Positions 34,076-42,933 are shown, counted from the stretch's first letter. The stretch is DNA of 64,000 bases from CAG-170 sp022779365 (GCA_022779365.1 JALFSI010000034.1:27626-91625); one strand, 5' to 3'. Program-made: numbers and translations. The notes: generated by a model not told the origin, from the letters alone.

Positions 34076-34194
34076 AAGTAAAAAGTAAGAGTGAATCGTG
34101 AATACGTGTGGTGTCGGCTTCGCCGACGATTCAAATCCGTGCCGCTTCGCGGCACACCTCACCTCTTCACTCTTCACTATTACCTATTACTTAT
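34075..34194. repeat. Type E repeat, copy 2
   Basis: GTGAATACGTGTGGTGTCGGC..GCCGACGATTCAAATCCGTGCCGC..GCGGCACACC..., ending in CTTCACTCTTCAC; matches 22160-22272 in order and spacing but with different loop bases. Confidence 0.6.
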
Positions 34195-34216
34195 AAAAAC
34201 CAGGAGGGTTTTTACT

Positions 34217-34837
34217 ATGGATTATACTACCAAGTCCTGCCGGGAATTTGTGACCGTTCTCGCCTCTGACGCACCCGCGCCCGGCGGCGGCGGCGCGTCC
34301 GCGCTGGTCGCGGCGCTCGGCACGGCGCTGGGCAACATGGTCGGCTCACTGACCGTGGGCAAGAAAAAATACGCTGACGTGGAGGCGGAGATCGTCGCGC
34401 TCAAGGCGAAGTGCGACGCGCTTCAGACGGAGCTGCTCGATCAGGTCCCGGCGGACGCCGAGGGCTTTGTCCCGCTGGCAAAGGCATACGGCATCCCCAA
34501 GGATGACCCCAGCCGCCCCGAAATTCTGGAGCAGGCGACCATCACCGCCTGTCAGGTCCCCATGCACATCATGGAGCTGTGCTGTGGATCCATCCGCGCC
34601 ATCAAGGTCTTTGCCGACAAGGGCTCGCGCCTTGCCGTATCCGACGCAGGCTGCGGCGCGGCGATCGTGAAATCCGCCCTTCAGGCGGCGTCGCTCAACG
34701 TGTTCATCAACACCAAAACGCTTCAGGACCGTGCGCTCGCGGAGCAGATGAACGCCAAATGCCTCGCGATGCTGGACGAATACGGCAAGCTCGCGGACGA
34801 AATTTTTGAATCGGTCAAGACCGGTTTCTTTAAGTAA
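34217..34837 (+). CDS. fchA: Formimino-tetrahydrofolate cyclodeaminase
   Basis: 206 residues, the normal size. Helical family with start MDYTTKSCREFVTVLAS, then DAPAPGGGGASALVAALGTALGNMV and LEQATITACQVPMHIME. Converts 5-formimino-THF to methenyl-THF plus ammonia, which the next enzyme uses. ATG 34217 follows AGGAGGG; the in-frame upstream frame runs through the repeat and is rejected. 12 bp before folD. Confidence 0.93.
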   Translation: MDYTTKSCREFVTVLASDAPAPGGGGASALVAALGTALGNMVGSLTVGKKKYADVEAEIVALKAKCDALQTELLDQVPADAEGFVPLAKAYGIPKDDPSRPEILEQATITACQVPMHIMELCCGSIRAIKVFADKGSRLAVSDAGCGAAIVKSALQAASLNVFINTKTLQDRALAEQMNAKCLAMLDEYGKLADEIFESVKTGFFK

Positions 34838-34849
34838 GGAGATAGGATC

Positions 34850-35728
34850 ATGGCAAAACTGCTGCTCGGTAAGGAAGTCACCGCCGCAATGAACGAAAAA
34901 TTGCAGGCGCGCGTGGCGGCTCTGAAGGAAAAGGGCGTCAGCCCGAAGCTCGCGATCGTCCGCTGCGGCGAGAACCCGTCCGACCTGTCGTATGAAAAGG
35001 GCGCGACGGCGCGCGCGGAGCTCATCGGCGTGGACGTTGAAAAGTTCGTTCTGCCCGAGGACGTGACCAAGGAAGCGCTCATCGCCCAGATCGAGGCGAT
35101 CAATGCCGATCATTCCATCCACGGCTGCCTGATGTTCCGACCGCTGCCCAAGCACCTCAAGGCGGATCAGGACGAGATCTGCAACCATCTCGCCGCCGCG
35201 AAGGACGTGGACTGCATGACGGACCTGTCGAACGCGGGCGTTTTCACGGGCAAAAAGCTCGGCTTCGCGCCCTGCACCCCGCAGGCGTGCATGGAAATTC
35301 TGGACTACTACGGCATTGACTGCAAGGGCAAGAACGCCGTCGTCATCGGGCGCTCGCTCGTTGTGGGCAAGCCCGCCGCCATGATGCTCATGGCAAAGAA
35401 CGCCACCGTCACCGTCTGCCACACCAAGACCGTGGACGTCGCGGGCATCGCGCGCAAGGCGGACATCCTCGTCTCCGCCGCGGGCGTTCTGAACAGCCTG
35501 ACGAAGGACTATGTGTCCGAGGGGCAGGTCGTCATCGACGTGTCCATCAACTGGGACGCGGGGAAGATCAACGCCAAGGGCGGCAAGGGTGCGATCGCGG
35601 GCGACGCCGTGTTCTCCGAGGTCGAGCCGATCGTCGGTGCGATCACGCCCGTTCCCGGCGGCGTCGGCTCTGTGACGACGTCCGTGCTGATCGGGCATGT
35701 CGTTGAGGCAGCCGAGCGGACGCTGTAA
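34850..35728 (+). CDS. folD: Bifunctional methylene-THF dehydrogenase / methenyl-THF cyclohydrolase
   Basis: 292 residues. Catalytic YEKGATARAELIG (Tyr and Lys pair), the PLP box as MFRPLPKHL instead of the common VQLPLP, then CTPQACMEILDYY and NADP-binding VVIGRSLVVGKPAAMMLM, and GGVGSVTTSVLIGHVV. Interconverts methylene-, methenyl- and formyl-THF. SD AAGGAG. Works with fhs and fchA to link formate and formimino groups to the folate pool. Confidence 0.95.
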   Translation: MAKLLLGKEVTAAMNEKLQARVAALKEKGVSPKLAIVRCGENPSDLSYEKGATARAELIGVDVEKFVLPEDVTKEALIAQIEAINADHSIHGCLMFRPLPKHLKADQDEICNHLAAAKDVDCMTDLSNAGVFTGKKLGFAPCTPQACMEILDYYGIDCKGKNAVVIGRSLVVGKPAAMMLMAKNATVTVCHTKTVDVAGIARKADILVSAAGVLNSLTKDYVSEGQVVIDVSINWDAGKINAKGGKGAIAGDAVFSEVEPIVGAITPVPGGVGSVTTSVLIGHVVEAAERTL

Positions 35729-35796
35729 TTCCGATTTTACGCAATTTCTGCCGCCGGTCACCCGGCGGCAGAGCTTTGTCCGAAAGGGAGAGAATT

Positions 35797-37131
35797 ATGA
35801 AAGAAACATTCAAACAGCCGGCATCCGCCATCCGGCTGCTGTTCGGCGCATTTACGCTTTTGTGCCTGCTGGCGGCGCTCATCGCCGCGGCGTGCGGACA
35901 GGGTGAGCTGTTTGCGGGCGTCGGGCGCATCTGCACGCAGTCCGGGCAGACCGTCAAGAGCTATTTTGACGCGAGCTACGGCGGCGTCGCCGGCACGTTC
36001 CTGAATGCAGCGCTCGTGTGCGCAGTCTGCCTCGGCATCTACTGTCTGCCCGGCAGCAAGCCCGACGGCGTGAGCGTTCTGGCGTTTTTCCTGACGGCGG
36101 GCTTCTGCTTCTGGGGCACGACGATCCTGAACATCTGGTTCTCCTTCGCGGGTGTGCTGCTGTTCTGCGCCGCCAAGAAAAAGTCCCCCGGCGCGATGGC
36201 GAACGCCTTCCTGTTCTCCACCGGGCTTGCCCCGCTCATCACCGAAATGCTCTTCCGCTATCCGGGCGAGAGCTGGCACGGCTTTACCGCGCTCGGCTTT
36301 GCGCTGGCGCTGGCGGTGGGCGTGGTCATCGGCTTCCTCTTCCCCGCCATGCTGCCGCACAGCCCCAAAATGCACAAGGGCTACGATCTTTACAACGCGG
36401 CGGTGCCCATCGGGCTGACGGCGTTTTTCCTGCGGGCGCTGCTGTACAAGGTCTTTACGCCCGCGCCGCCCGCGTCGGAGGGCGTGGGTCTTGCCGACAG
36501 CTTTGAGCTGGTCAGCTTCCTGTTCTGCGGCGTGGTGTTCGGGCTTGCCATCCTCTGCGGGCTGCTGCTCGGCGGCGGGCGCGACTATCCCAAGCTCCTG
36601 CGCAGCACGGGCTATAACGCCGACTTCGGCGCGGAATTTTCACCCGCGGCGGGCATTCTCAACTTCGGCGTGTACGGCGTGTTCATCGTGCTCTACTACT
36701 GCGCCGTGGGCGCGACGTGGAACGCGGCGACGCTGGGCTGCGTGTTCTGCATGGTCTGCTGCTGCTTCAAGGGCAGCCACCCGCTGAACGTGTTCCCGAT
36801 CATGCTGGGCTATGTCGCGGCGAGCTTTGTGGCGAAATTTGTCTGCGGACTGACCGGCGCGGAGTTCTCCATGGCGATCAATGCCCAGGCGATCGTCATC
36901 GGGCTGTGCTTTGCAAACGGGCTGTCGCCCGTGGCGGGCGAGTACGGCTGGCTCGCGGGCGTGCTGTTCGGCATGGCGCACTATACGCTCGTCACCTGCG
37001 TGCCGCTGCTGCACGGGGCGTTCTGCCTCTATAACGGCGGCTTCACCGCAGCCTTCTGCTGCTTCCTCTTCGTCCCCGTCCTGGAGACGTTCTGCAAAAC
37101 CAAAGCCGAACGCAAACGGCTGAAAGCATAA
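35797..37131 (+). CDS. DUF1576 polytopic membrane protein
   Basis: 444 residues, about 10-12 hydrophobic segments. Typical pieces: LLGGGRDYPKLLRSTGYNAD, CCCFKGSHPLNVFPIMLGY and FANGLSPVAGEYGWLAG. The family has no established function. It follows folD by 68 bp, and ATG 35797 has AAGGGAG upstream; the TTG frame start at 35776 is rejected. Its place at the end of the C1 cluster may mean shared control; a folate or C1-compound transporter is only a guess. Confidence 0.85.
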   Translation: MKETFKQPASAIRLLFGAFTLLCLLAALIAAACGQGELFAGVGRICTQSGQTVKSYFDASYGGVAGTFLNAALVCAVCLGIYCLPGSKPDGVSVLAFFLTAGFCFWGTTILNIWFSFAGVLLFCAAKKKSPGAMANAFLFSTGLAPLITEMLFRYPGESWHGFTALGFALALAVGVVIGFLFPAMLPHSPKMHKGYDLYNAAVPIGLTAFFLRALLYKVFTPAPPASEGVGLADSFELVSFLFCGVVFGLAILCGLLLGGGRDYPKLLRSTGYNADFGAEFSPAAGILNFGVYGVFIVLYYCAVGATWNAATLGCVFCMVCCCFKGSHPLNVFPIMLGYVAASFVAKFVCGLTGAEFSMAINAQAIVIGLCFANGLSPVAGEYGWLAGVLFGMAHYTLVTCVPLLHGAFCLYNGGFTAAFCCFLFVPVLETFCKTKAERKRLKA

Positions 37132-37141
37132 AAAATACAGA

Positions 37142-37179
37142 AAAGCCCCGGAGAAAGCGCCGCTTTCTCCGGGGTTTTG
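37142..37179. terminator. Bidirectional terminator
   Basis: AAAGCCCCGGAGAAAGCG / CGCTTTCTCCGGGGTTTT between convergent genes; T-runs on both strands. Confidence 0.9.
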
Positions 37180-37180
37180 T

Positions 37181-38176
37181 TTATTCTGCGCCGCTCAGCA
37201 CGGTTGCCGCGCGGTCGGGGTAGTCGGTGATGAGCGCGTCCGCGCCGATGCTTGCCAGATACGCCATGTCCCGCTCGGAGTTGACCGTCCAGTACTGGAT
37301 CGCAAGATCGTTGGCGTGGGCGTAATTGATGATGGTCGCCGTGCCGAGATTCAGCCCATAGCTCTCCTTCGCGTTGCCGAACGGGAGCTGGAGCACGTCA
37401 TAGTTGCAGGCAAAATCCTTTTTGTTCGTCAGCGCGGCAAGATAGAACTTCACCACCTCGTCCGGGCTGGCGCTGCGGTGCGTGTCGGGGTAGTTTTCCG
37501 TGATGTAGTCCGCGACCTCGTCGCGGAAGCTGCCGATGATGACGCGGTCGAGAAGCGCCCGCTCGCGCAGCGTCGCATACAGCCGGTCCGCCGCCGCAAG
37601 CCCCACCGCGCCGCCGTCCTTGATCTCAATGATGTAACGGTAATCGCCGGCAGCGGTCAGATAGTCCAGCACCTCATCGAGCGACAAAATGCGCAGCTCG
37701 TCCGGCACAGCCTCGCCGTGGAGATCCGCATACGGCGCATCGCCTGCGTCCGTCACAAACTGCGCCGCCATATTCAGCTCCTTGAGCTCTGCCAGCGTTT
37801 TCTCGCGCACGAGCACGCCCTCCGCGCCGAACACCGCCGCCGCGTCCGACACGCGGTCGAGCGTATCGTCGTGCGAGAGCACCAGCACATCGTCCGCCGT
37901 CATGTGCAGGTCAAACTCAAAATAATCGACCTGCGCAGATGAATCCTCCACGCAGCCGCGGAACGCTGCCAGCGTCTCCTCCGGGAACTCCCCCGCCCCG
38001 CTGCGGTGCGCCGAGATCGCCGTTTCGCCGGTAATAAACGGATTTTCGGTGTCATATTGCTTCAAGGTCTCCGGCTTCGACCGATGGTAGAATTGTGCCG
38101 CCCACAGCGCCGCAAGAGCAGCCGCGATGCAAAGCAAAACAAGCAGGCATTTGCCGATGATTTTTTTGGCCTTCAT
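37181..38176 (-). CDS. Membrane-anchored glycerophosphodiester phosphodiesterase
   Basis: 331 residues: short basic start and one helix (~8-26), then an extracellular GDPD TIM barrel: ISAHRSGAGEFPEETLAAF, EFDLHMTADDVLVLSHDDTLDR, EIKDGGAV and the C-terminal TVNSERDMAYLASIGADALITDYP. Hydrolyses glycerophosphodiesters or lipid headgroup-like substrates at the surface using a divalent metal. ATG 38176 follows AGGAGGAAG; the in-frame extension covers the promoter. Confidence 0.92.
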   Translation of the reverse strand: MKAKKIIGKCLLVLLCIAAALAALWAAQFYHRSKPETLKQYDTENPFITGETAISAHRSGAGEFPEETLAAFRGCVEDSSAQVDYFEFDLHMTADDVLVLSHDDTLDRVSDAAAVFGAEGVLVREKTLAELKELNMAAQFVTDAGDAPYADLHGEAVPDELRILSLDEVLDYLTAAGDYRYIIEIKDGGAVGLAAADRLYATLRERALLDRVIIGSFRDEVADYITENYPDTHRSASPDEVVKFYLAALTNKKDFACNYDVLQLPFGNAKESYGLNLGTATIINYAHANDLAIQYWTVNSERDMAYLASIGADALITDYPDRAATVLSGAE

Positions 38177-38203
38177 AAACTTCCTCCTGACGGGTTTTCT
38201 TAT

Positions 38204-38232
38204 AGTATAGCAGCATTTCGCGTCCCTGTCAT
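38204..38232 (-). promoter_or_regulatory. Sigma-A promoter of the glycerophosphodiesterase gene
   Basis: Minus strand ATGACA (38227-38232), 17-bp spacer, TATACT (38204-38209). Confidence 0.8.
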
Positions 38233-38322
38233 GTACAAATCTGCGCTGCCGCCTCTTCCGCATATTCTCCCATTTTCCGCAAAGACTAACAGGGCAATGC
38301 GAACTGAAAGGAGCAATGTTTT

Positions 38323-38865
38323 ATGAAAGCAACCGGTATTGTCCGCCGGATCGACGATCTCGGACGCATCGTGATCCCCAAAGAGATCCGCCGCACCCTC
38401 CGAATCCGCGAGGGCGACCCGTTGGAGATCTACACGGAAAAGGACGGGGAGGTCATTTTTAAGAAATACTCGCCGATGGGCGACCTGACAGACTCCGCTG
38501 CGCAGATCTGCGAGTCCATCGGCAAAAACACCGGGCACATCGCCGTGGTGTGCGACCGCGACTCCATCATTGCCGTCGCCGGCGCGCCGCGCCGCGAGCT
38601 GGCGGACAAGCGCATCTCGCAGGAGCTCATCCAGCTCATGGAGGCGCGCAAGGTCTACCGCGCGCCCGGCAGCGCCGCGCCGCTGCCGATCCTGGACGGG
38701 TTCGACCGCTACCGCGTCGCCGTCGCCGCGCCGGTCCTCTCCGAGGGCGACCTGATGGGCTGCGTGGCGCTGCTTTTGGAAGAGGGCGACGCGGAGCTTG
38801 GCGAGGCGGAACAAAAATTAGTTCAAACTGTGGCGGGCTTCCTCGGAAAGCAAATGGAAAATTAA
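38323..38865 (+). CDS. spoVT: Stage V sporulation protein T, AbrB-type regulator
   Basis: 180 residues. The N-terminal swapped-hairpin domain MKATGIVRRIDDLGRIVIPK...LRIREGDPLEIY binds DNA; the C-terminal GAF-like domain (~55-175) ends in SEGDLMGCVALLLEE. In spore formers SpoVT tunes forespore genes. SD AAAGGAG. No clear sigma-G promoter was seen. Together with spoIIP at 47488 it supports a sporulating organism. Confidence 0.93.
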   Translation: MKATGIVRRIDDLGRIVIPKEIRRTLRIREGDPLEIYTEKDGEVIFKKYSPMGDLTDSAAQICESIGKNTGHIAVVCDRDSIIAVAGAPRRELADKRISQELIQLMEARKVYRAPGSAAPLPILDGFDRYRVAVAAPVLSEGDLMGCVALLLEEGDAELGEAEQKLVQTVAGFLGKQMEN

Positions 38866-38867
38866 CT

Positions 38868-38891
38868 CAAACGAAAACAGGTTTTCGTTTG
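38868..38891 (+). terminator. Hairpin after spoVT
   Basis: CAAACGAAAAC / GTTTTCGTTTG, no strong T-run; the first part of a type D unit. Confidence 0.5.
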
Positions 38892-38894
38892 AAC

Positions 38895-38991
38895 AGGCTT
38901 GCACTCTGCCGCGCGCATATTATTTTGTGCAAGCACAAGCATTCCACTCTGAGGCTTTTTCAAAATTGGGCGGCAGGGAGTCCTGCCGCCC
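38895..38991. repeat. Type D repeat, short copy
   Basis: AGGCTTGCA...GCGCGCAT...TTCCACTCTGAGGCTTTTTC, then GGGCGGCAGG-GAGT-CCTGCCGCCC. It looks like the 39061 copy with its middle deleted. Confidence 0.6.
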
Positions 38992-39060
38992 GAGCGTGTC
39001 AAAAAAGTATTTTTGACACGCTCTCAAACGAAAACCGCTTCGCTGGGTTTCCGTTTGAAC

Positions 39061-39245
39061 AGGCTTGCAGCCCGCTGCGCGCATAATTTGTGCGCCACAA
39101 GCGCACAAATTCCACACTTGCAGGCTGATCAGTATTTTGCGACGTACACGCCGCCGCAGAAAATGATTTGAATCAGTTTCGCCGCTGCGGCGGCGAAACT
39201 CTGCGAGGCTTTTTCAAAATTGGGCGGCAGGGAGTCCTGCCGCCC
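39061..39245. repeat. Type D repeat, full copy
   Basis: AGGCTTGCA, GCGCGCATAATTTGTGCGC, AAGCGCACAAATTCCACACT, GACGTACACGCCGCCG, TTTCGCCGCTGCGGCGGCGA, CTCTGCGAGGCTTTTT, then the GGGCGGCAGG hairpin. It is preceded by a CAAACGAAAACC hairpin (39023-39058). The 480-bp gap between spoVT and holB is filled by this tandem pair; no gene is seen in it. Confidence 0.65.
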
Positions 39246-39292
39246 AATTTTGCGCGCGGGCGCAAAAAACTGTGGCACGGGCGCAAAAATTA

Positions 39293-39301
39293 TGCTATAA
39301 T
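39293..39301 (+). promoter_or_regulatory. Extended -10 promoter of the holB operon
   Basis: TGCTATAAT, 45 bp before the ATG, with no good -35. Confidence 0.6.
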
Positions 39302-39345
39302 TTTATATTAGGAAAGTAGTATGCGCGCAGTCAGGAGTGTTTACG

Positions 39346-40299
39346 ATGCGATTTGACGGTTTTTTCGGCAACGAGGCGCTACAGCAGCGGCTGAGCGCGT
39401 CGTTTGCCGCGGGAAAGGTCTCGCATTGCTACCTGATCGCAGGACCTGTGGGGTCGGGCAAGCGGACGCTGGCGACCATTCTGGCGGCGGCGATGCAGTG
39501 CACCGGCGGCGGGGATGTTCCGTGCCGCGCGTGTACCGCCTGCCGCAAGGTGTTTTCCGGCACGCACCCGGACGTCATCACAGTGGACGAGCCCGAAAAA
39601 AAGACCGTCAGCGTCGATCTGGTGCGCGAGGCGCGCGCCGACGCGTTCATCCGCCCCAATGAAGGCAGGCGCAAAATTTACATCCTCCCCCGCGCGCAGG
39701 ATTTCGGTCCGGCGGCGCAGAACGCTCTATTAAAGCTGCTGGAAGAGCCGCCGCAGTACGCGGCGTTCCTGCTGCTGGCGACGAATCCGGGCGCGCTGCT
39801 GCCCACGATCCGAAGCCGCGCGGTGCAGCTCAGTCTCTGCGCCGTGCCGCGCGAGACGGCAATGCGCGCGCTGCGTGCCAAATTCCCCGACCGGGACGAG
39901 GCGACGCTGCGCGCCGCCTATGACGCGTCCGGCGGCTTTCTGGGGCAGGCGGCGGAGCATTTGACGGGCAGCGTCTGGCGCGAGGAGACGGCGCAGTTTG
40001 CCGCGTGCTATGCCTCCGGCGACCGGCTGGGGCTTTTGCGGGTGCTGCTGCCGCTGGAAAAGGCGACGCGCTCGGAGCTGACCGCCATTTTGCTCGAATG
40101 GCGCAGGCTGCTCACGCAGGCGCTCGCGGCGTCCTCCGGCGCAGCCGCAGCCTCCCCCGAGGCGGCGCAGCTCTGCGCCAAGCGCACCGGCGCGCAGCTG
40201 CTCGCGGCGGCGGAGTGCGTGCAGCGCGGCATGGAGCTGCTGGGCGCGAACGTCAACACCGGCGCGCTCGTGAGCTGGCTGAGCGCGAAGTTACGATAA
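39346..40299 (+). CDS. holB: DNA polymerase III delta-prime subunit
   Basis: 317 residues. FFGNEALQQRLSASF start, P-loop GPVGSGKRTL at ~30, zinc cysteines in CTGGGDVPCRACTACRK, and LLKLLEEPPQYAAFLLLA at ~135, typical of clamp-loader subunits. Loads the beta clamp together with tau/gamma and delta. ATG 39346 is 8 nt after CAGGAG; GTG 39337 is too close. In Firmicutes it often sits with ricT, as here (next gene 36 bp away). Confidence 0.93.
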   Translation: MRFDGFFGNEALQQRLSASFAAGKVSHCYLIAGPVGSGKRTLATILAAAMQCTGGGDVPCRACTACRKVFSGTHPDVITVDEPEKKTVSVDLVREARADAFIRPNEGRRKIYILPRAQDFGPAAQNALLKLLEEPPQYAAFLLLATNPGALLPTIRSRAVQLSLCAVPRETAMRALRAKFPDRDEATLRAAYDASGGFLGQAAEHLTGSVWREETAQFAACYASGDRLGLLRVLLPLEKATRSELTAILLEWRRLLTQALAASSGAAAASPEAAQLCAKRTGAQLLAAAECVQRGMELLGANVNTGALVSWLSAKLR

Positions 40300-40335
40300 A
40301 CCATGCCGTCATTCGGACGGCGGACAGGAGATACC

Positions 40336-41691
40336 ATGGACGAAACGAAAATCCCGGCGCAGGCTGCCGAGGACACGCAGCCCACGCCCGATGTGCCGCA
40401 GGCTGTCGCTGTAGAAGCGCAGCCCGTGATCGAGGCGCAGACTGCCGGGCAGCAGCCCGAACCGGCGCGCCCGGCGAATGTGACGGTGGCGGACATCCGC
40501 TTCCGCAACAACGCGAAAACCTACTTTTTTGACCCCGGCGCGCTCACGCTCGCCGCAGGCGACCATGTTATCATCGACACGTCGCGCGGTGTGGAGTTCG
40601 GCATCTGCACGGCGGGCAACCACGAGATCCCGGCGGCGGAGGTCGTCGCACCGCTGCGCAGGGTGCTGCGGCTGGCAACGGCGCAGGATGAGCGCATGAA
40701 CACGCAGAATGAGGAGCGCGAAAAGCGCGCCTTCACCGTCTGCCAGCAGAAAATTGCCGACCGTGGGCTGGATATGCAGCTCGTCTCCGCCGAGTGCGCG
40801 TTTGACGGCAGCAAAATTCTGTTTTTCTTCACCGCCGACGCGCGCGTGGACTTCCGGGAGCTTGTCAAGGACCTCGCCACGGCGTTCCGCACGCGCATCG
40901 AGCTGCGTCAGATCGGCGTGCGCGACAAGGCGAAGATGGTCGGCGGGCTCGGCGTTTGCGGCAGACCGTTCTGCTGCCGCGAATTTCTGCCGGACTTCGA
41001 GCCGGTGTCCATCAAGATGGCAAAAACACAGAGCCTCAGCCTGAACCCCACCAAAATCTCCGGCGCGTGCGGGCGGCTGATGTGCTGCCTGAAATACGAG
41101 CAGGAGGCGTATGAGGATCTTCTCAAAAACGCCCCCAAGAACGAATCGTTCGTCGATACGCCCGACGGGCGCGGCACGGTGACGGAGGTCAGTCTGCTGC
41201 GCCAGTGCGTCAAGGTCCGCATGGAGGATCACCCGGAGACGGTCGGCTGCTATCACAACTGCGATATTTGCGTGCTCAGAAACGGCAAGGCGCGCAAGAA
41301 CGACCCGCCCATCCCCAAGGACCTCGCGCCCATCTCGTCGAGGCCCCGCAAGGTGCAAAAGCCCGCCGAGGATGACGAGCTGATGCCGGAGCTGATCTAT
41401 TCCTCCGGCGAAAAAGAGCCGCTGCTCGAAGCCACACCTCTGCGCGCCAGCACGCAGCCGGAGCAGCCGGATGAGGCGGCAAAGCCGCGCCGCCGCAAGC
41501 GCAGCGGACGCGGACGCGGACGCAGCGAGGGCGCGCGTCCGGCAGGCGACAAGCCCGCCGCCGAAAAGCCCGCACAGGAGAAGCCTGCGGGCGACAAGCC
41601 GGCAGGCGGCAATCCCAATACCCGCCGCAGAAGAAGCCGTGGACGGCGCGGCGGCAGCGGCGGCGCGAACGCCGCGCCGAAGGCAGAGTGA
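40336..41691 (+). CDS. ricT: PSP1-domain protein RicT (YaaT) with basic low-complexity tail
   Basis: 451 residues. N-terminal ~45 residues are Ala/Pro/Gln-rich; the PSP1 core (~50-310) has paired cysteines CGRPFCCREF and CGRLMCCLKYEQ plus CYHNCDIC, which in B. subtilis RicT help bind Fe-S clusters in the RicAFT complex that supports RNase Y mRNA processing. After ~345 comes a ~105-residue tail rich in Lys, Pro, Arg and Gly (RRRKRSGRGRGR; repeats of EKPAxxKPA; RRRRSRGRRGGSGG), uncommon for RicT and RNA-binding in look. SD CAGGAG before ATG 40336. Confidence 0.9.
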   Translation: MDETKIPAQAAEDTQPTPDVPQAVAVEAQPVIEAQTAGQQPEPARPANVTVADIRFRNNAKTYFFDPGALTLAAGDHVIIDTSRGVEFGICTAGNHEIPAAEVVAPLRRVLRLATAQDERMNTQNEEREKRAFTVCQQKIADRGLDMQLVSAECAFDGSKILFFFTADARVDFRELVKDLATAFRTRIELRQIGVRDKAKMVGGLGVCGRPFCCREFLPDFEPVSIKMAKTQSLSLNPTKISGACGRLMCCLKYEQEAYEDLLKNAPKNESFVDTPDGRGTVTEVSLLRQCVKVRMEDHPETVGCYHNCDICVLRNGKARKNDPPIPKDLAPISSRPRKVQKPAEDDELMPELIYSSGEKEPLLEATPLRASTQPEQPDEAAKPRRRKRSGRGRGRSEGARPAGDKPAAEKPAQEKPAGDKPAGGNPNTRRRRSRGRRGGSGGANAAPKAE

Positions 41692-41727
41692 CCCATTCCA
41701 CACCCATTCCGCAGGGAGGTCTTTCCC

Positions 41728-42918
41728 ATGAAATTTTCTGAAAAAGTACAAAACTGTTTCCTCTCCCCCATGCGCAAATTCCATCCCTACGCTGTGCAGG
41801 CAGTGCAGGCGGGGAAGAAAATCTACCATCTGAACATCGGGCAGCCCGATATTGAGACGCCGCAGGCGCTGTTTGACGCGGTGCGGAGCTTTGACCAGAA
41901 GGTGCTCGAATACGCGCCGTCGCCCGGCATCCCGGCGCTCATCGGCGCGATCTGCGGCTACTACGCGCGCATCGGCGTGACGCTGGACGCAGGCAACGTG
42001 CTCATCACCACCGGCGGCAGCGAGGCGCTGCAGATCGCCGCGAGCTGCATTCTGGACGATGGCGACGAGATCATCATCCCTGAGCCGTTCTACCCCAACT
42101 ACAACACGTTCATCGCCAGCACCGGCGCGAGCATCCACCCCATCCCGACAAGCCCGCACGAGGGCTACTTCTACGCCGCGCGCGAGCGCGTGGAGGCGTG
42201 CATCACGCCGCGCACCCGCGCCATTCTGGTCACGAACCCCGGCAACCCCACCGGCGTGGTGCTCACGCGCGAACAGATGCAGATGCTGCTGGACGTTGCC
42301 ATCGAGCACGGGCTGTTCCTCATCTGCGACGAGGTGTACCGTGAGTTCGTCTACTCCGGCGAGCCGCTCGCGTCGTTTATGCAGCTCGGGCGGGGGTATG
42401 AAAATCTCATCCTCATCGACTCGGTGTCCAAGCGGTTTTCCGCCTGCGGCGCGCGCATCGGCTGCCTCATCAGCAAAAACGCGGAGTTTATCGCGCAGGC
42501 GCTCAAGTACTGTCAGGCGCGGCTTTCGGTGGCGACGCTCGATCAGGTCGCGGCGGCGGCGCTGTACACGGTCGAGCCGGGTTATTTTGACGCCGTGCGC
42601 GAGGAGTATCAGCGGCGGCGCGACACCGTTGTTGCGGCGCTTCAGAAGATCCCCGGCGTTGTGTGCGAGTGCCCGCACGGTGCGTTTTACCTGATGGCAA
42701 AGCTGCCGGTGGACGATGCCGACCGCTTCCAGCAGTGGCTGCTGGAGGAGTTTGACGACGAGGGCGAAACGGTCATGTTTGCCCCCGGCGCGAGCTTTTA
42801 CCAGACGCCCGGCAAGGGTGTGGACGAGATCCGCATCGCGTATGTCCTCAACTGCCGCGACAGCGCCCGCGCCATCGACCTGCTGGCAAAGGGCATTGCG
42901 CGCTACAACGCGCGGTAA
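41728..42918 (+). CDS. Pyridoxal-phosphate aminotransferase, class I
   Basis: 396 residues. LNIGQPDIETPQALFDAV, TTGGSEALQIA, NPGNPTGVVLTREQ and the PLP lysine in IDSVSKRFSACGARIGCL, followed by the C-terminal Arg-containing IRIAYVLN. Fold type I, probably an aspartate or aromatic amino acid transaminase; the exact substrate is not evident. SD GGGAGG. Sits 36 bp after ricT and overlaps the SD of lspA, so likely in the same transcript. Confidence 0.9.
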   Translation: MKFSEKVQNCFLSPMRKFHPYAVQAVQAGKKIYHLNIGQPDIETPQALFDAVRSFDQKVLEYAPSPGIPALIGAICGYYARIGVTLDAGNVLITTGGSEALQIAASCILDDGDEIIIPEPFYPNYNTFIASTGASIHPIPTSPHEGYFYAARERVEACITPRTRAILVTNPGNPTGVVLTREQMQMLLDVAIEHGLFLICDEVYREFVYSGEPLASFMQLGRGYENLILIDSVSKRFSACGARIGCLISKNAEFIAQALKYCQARLSVATLDQVAAAALYTVEPGYFDAVREEYQRRRDTVVAALQKIPGVVCECPHGAFYLMAKLPVDDADRFQQWLLEEFDDEGETVMFAPGASFYQTPGKGVDEIRIAYVLNCRDSARAIDLLAKGIARYNAR

Positions 42919-42933
42919 CAAGGAGGAAAAGGC

